A stretch of 64,000 nucleotides of DNA from Verrucomicrobiota bacterium (lineage in GTDB: Bacteria; Verrucomicrobiota; Verrucomicrobiia; Opitutales; UBA953): the NCBI GenBank assembly GCA_003569205.1, contig BGOK01000008.1:38021-102020 (forward strand), in the 5' to 3' direction. Positions 62,124 through 64,000 of this stretch are shown here, in pieces. Below the pieces are notes generated by a model. It searched no databases. It was not told where the DNA came from and saw nothing but the letters and a program-made list of their open reading frames with translations. Every line of letters starts with the position of its first letter. Position 1 is the stretch's first letter. The translations under genes were made by a program, and so were the position numbers.

Positions 62124-63475
62124 TTAGACGAGTTTCTTGAGTTCGCCGGAGCTGTCGCCGAACTGGACGTCGCGGATGTCCATGCGGTTCAGCATGGAGA
62201 CCCAGAGGTTGTTCAACGGGGTTTTCCTTGCCGTACTGGATGCTGCGACCCTGACGGATCGTGCCGCAACCGCGGCCAGCGAGGAGGATAGGCAAGTCGT
62301 CGTGGTTGTGGCGGTTAACCGTCGCCGTTACCCCGAACCGTAGACGATCATCGAGTTGGTCGAGGAGCGTGCCGTCGCCTTCCTTCACCGACTTCAAGCG
62401 GTTGAGGAAGTAAGCCAACTGCGTGGTGTGAAGACATTGATGTCTTGAATCTTCGCCATCTTCGCCGGGTCGTTGCCGTGGTGGGAAAGGCTGTGGTGAC
62501 CCTCGCGCACGTTAATGAATGGGTACGAACGGTTGCTACCTTCGTTGGCGAAGACGAACGTCGAGATGCGCGTCGTATCGGTCTGAAACGCCAGGACGAC
62601 GAGGTCCGCGAGGAGGCGGAGGTGTTCTTCGTAGCTCTGCGGGATGCCAGCTGGGGCCTTGACGCCCGCCGGGAGCTTGGGCGCATTCGAGGCACCCGCT
62701 CTGGCGATACGCTGTTCCATTTCGCGAACCGCGGTGAAATATTCGTCGAGCTTACGCTGGTCATCGGCGCCGAGGCGCACGTTCAATTCGCGGAAGTCAT
62801 CACGGACGGCATCGAGTACGCTCTTCCGTTCGGCGTCGCGGCGCGCGCGTTCGAGGTCGTTACCCGAACCAAACAGACGCTCGAAGATTAACTTAGGGCT
62901 GACCTCCTTCGGCATCGGCTGGGTGGAGGAGCGCCAGGACATATTGGACTCGTAGATGCAGCTGTAGCCGGAGTCGCAACCGCCGGCCATTTTGCTGGAA
63001 TCGGCGCCGACTTCGAGGGAGGCCAAGCGCGTGCGGTCGCCCATGCGAGCGGCGGCGATTTGGTCGACGGAAACCCCGACCTTGATATTAGCACCGTCGG
63101 TCTTGCGCGGCTGGGCGCCGGTCAAGTAGGCCGCCATCGCGCGGGCGTGGTCGCCACCGCCGTCACCGTTGGCACGCGCCTTGTCGGCCGTCAGGCCGGA
63201 GAGAATTGAGAAGTCCTTGGTCAAGTCCGCCAGCGGCGCGAGGATCGGCGGCAGCTTAGCGGGAGCGCCCCTTCCGTCGCGACGCGCCAGGCACTGGGAA
63301 CGACGCCATTCGGAATGTAAACGTAGGCCATGCGGTTCGGCGCGGCCTGGGCGATGGGCGTGTTGCCGGCGGCCCAGCTGGTCTGCATGCCCATCTTCTC
63401 GAGCCAAGGCAGCGCGAGGGTGACGCCCATTCCCTTAAGGACGGTACGGCGGCTGAGGGCTTTATCGTGTATCAT
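62124..63475 (-). pseudogene. DUF1552 (Tat-type) protein, multiple single-base frameshifts
   Basis: The N-terminus has LSRRTVLKGMGVTLALPWLE, a Tat-like start, followed by DUF1552 blocks: LTKDFSILSGL, DGGGDHARAMAAYLTGAQP, SVDQIAAARMGDRTRLASLE and FVFANEGSNRSYPF. At least six one-base changes are needed to keep one frame: near 63270, 62425, 62353, 62331, 62317 and 62223. After correction it ends with a DSSGELKKLV-type C-terminus. Its partner with DUF1592 is encoded just upstream. The product is probably an exported protein of the Planctomycetes-Verrucomicrobia type. Confidence 0.75.
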
Positions 63476-64000
63476 GGCAGAAAAAGATTATTTCTTTTAG
63501 GAGGGGTCTGGACGCTTTCAACCTGCGAAATACCGCGACGGAGGCGGAAGGGTTCGCTCAAGACCACGGCCATCACGACGGCGGAGAAGCGGTTTTCGCC
63601 CTTTTGGACTGAAAGCACCATCTTATCGAGGGTCGGCTCGTCATAGAACTCCAGCCCCCGGCCCAGGCCGTAGATTAGCAGTTTAGAGGAAAAATCCGGA
63701 TATACTTCTCGTTGTCCGGTCTTTAAAACCGACTTCAGTTGGGAAGCGCCAGCAAACGTCCGCCCATCGGACAGCTTGCCGGCCGTATTAATGAGCACGC
63801 CCTCGTCCATGGTACGACTCCGGCCGATGGCGTCGAACTTCTCGAAGCGAAGCCGATGGCATCCATGCGATTATGGCAGGGAAGCGCAGGCCGGATTAAT
63901 GCGGTGTTGTTCGAGCCGTTGGCGGAGATTACCGGTGAGCTGCTTTTGGCCCTCGAGCGACGGTACATCTTCGGGAGCGGGCGGTGGGGGCGTCCCGAGA
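63472..64000 (-). pseudogene. DUF1592/1588/1585 cytochrome-c-like protein, partial, frameshifted
   Basis: The C-terminal portion of a planctomycete-type protein: CASCHNRMDAIG (haem motif CxxCH) followed by FEKFDAIGRSRTMD, KLLIYGLGRGLEFYDEP and SEPFRLRRG. Two one-base changes are needed (near 63852 and 63878). The upstream half lies beyond the window edge. The stop overlaps the DUF1552 start by 4 nt. Confidence 0.75.

Overview
The window looks like a chromosomal segment of a GC-rich Verrucomicrobiota-type bacterium (Opitutae-like). The lineage call rests on a DUF1552 plus DUF1592/1588/1585 gene pair at the right edge, a type typical of the Planctomycetes-Verrucomicrobia group, on remnants of polysaccharide-degradation genes (polygalacturonase, LamG/DUF1080-type, sialidase, sialate O-acetylesterase), and on a rhodopsin with retinal synthesis genes as found in aquatic Verrucomicrobia. 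Few genes have a clear Shine-Dalgarno sequence, and several start within about 10 nt of a TATAAT-like box. No rRNA, tRNA or CRISPR array was recognised.

Layout. 1-6.5 kb: a secreted phytase/esterase-like gene running off the left edge, then a tightly overlapping phosphonate operon on the minus strand (HAD hydrolase, phnC, phnD, phnE, Fe-alcohol dehydrogenase, FAD oxidoreductase). 6.5-16.7 kb: single genes separated by repeat-rich spacers, including a membrane-anchored Gly-rich protein, a C39-like peptidase, an HTH/PIN toxin-antitoxin pair, a metzincin-like protease, a Dabb protein, a DEDD-type nuclease and two overlapping tiny membrane proteins. 16.3-25.2 kb: a light-use region with a green-type proton-pumping rhodopsin, crtE-crtI-crtB-crtY-blh making retinal from GGPP, and a photolyase-related FAD protein.

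25.3-55 kb is an accessory island. Its left part is a scrap-yard of truncated carbohydrate-active genes joined by REP-like elements, IS4 relics and one complete IS3 element. Its centre (32-50.3 kb, all minus strand) is a defence-like cluster: a candidate ADP-ribosyltransferase-like protein, three tandem paralogues of an unrecognised family, a YgjP-like metalloprotein, a type I restriction-modification set (hsdR, hsdS, hsdM), and then an unusual module of an extra HsdS-like protein, a 295-residue unknown, a Sel1-repeat protein, an 826-residue beta-CASP metallo-beta-lactamase nuclease, an HsdM-like protein that has lost its NPPF motif, and another HsdS-like protein. Its right part has an HNH fragment, an epimerase fragment, a REP-associated tyrosine transposase (RAYT) flanked by its palindromes, and membrane proteins of unknown role.

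55-64 kb returns to core-like sequence: small Gly/Asn-rich ORFs with strong terminators, a Sel1 protein, a phytase-like autotransporter (paralogue of the left-edge gene), a secreted esterase, a 52-residue coiled-coil protein and the DUF1552/DUF1592 pair.

Two genome-wide signals stand out. Modular hairpin cassettes (conserved flanks GGTAGGG and CCTAGCTGCC around changing self-complementary stems) fill intergenic spaces outside the island but are absent from about 25.3 to 55.3 kb. Single-base indels, almost all in homopolymer runs, break several otherwise convincing genes (hsdR, the ygjP-like gene, the LamG gene and especially the last 2 kb), so read or consensus error must be excluded before calling these pseudogenes.
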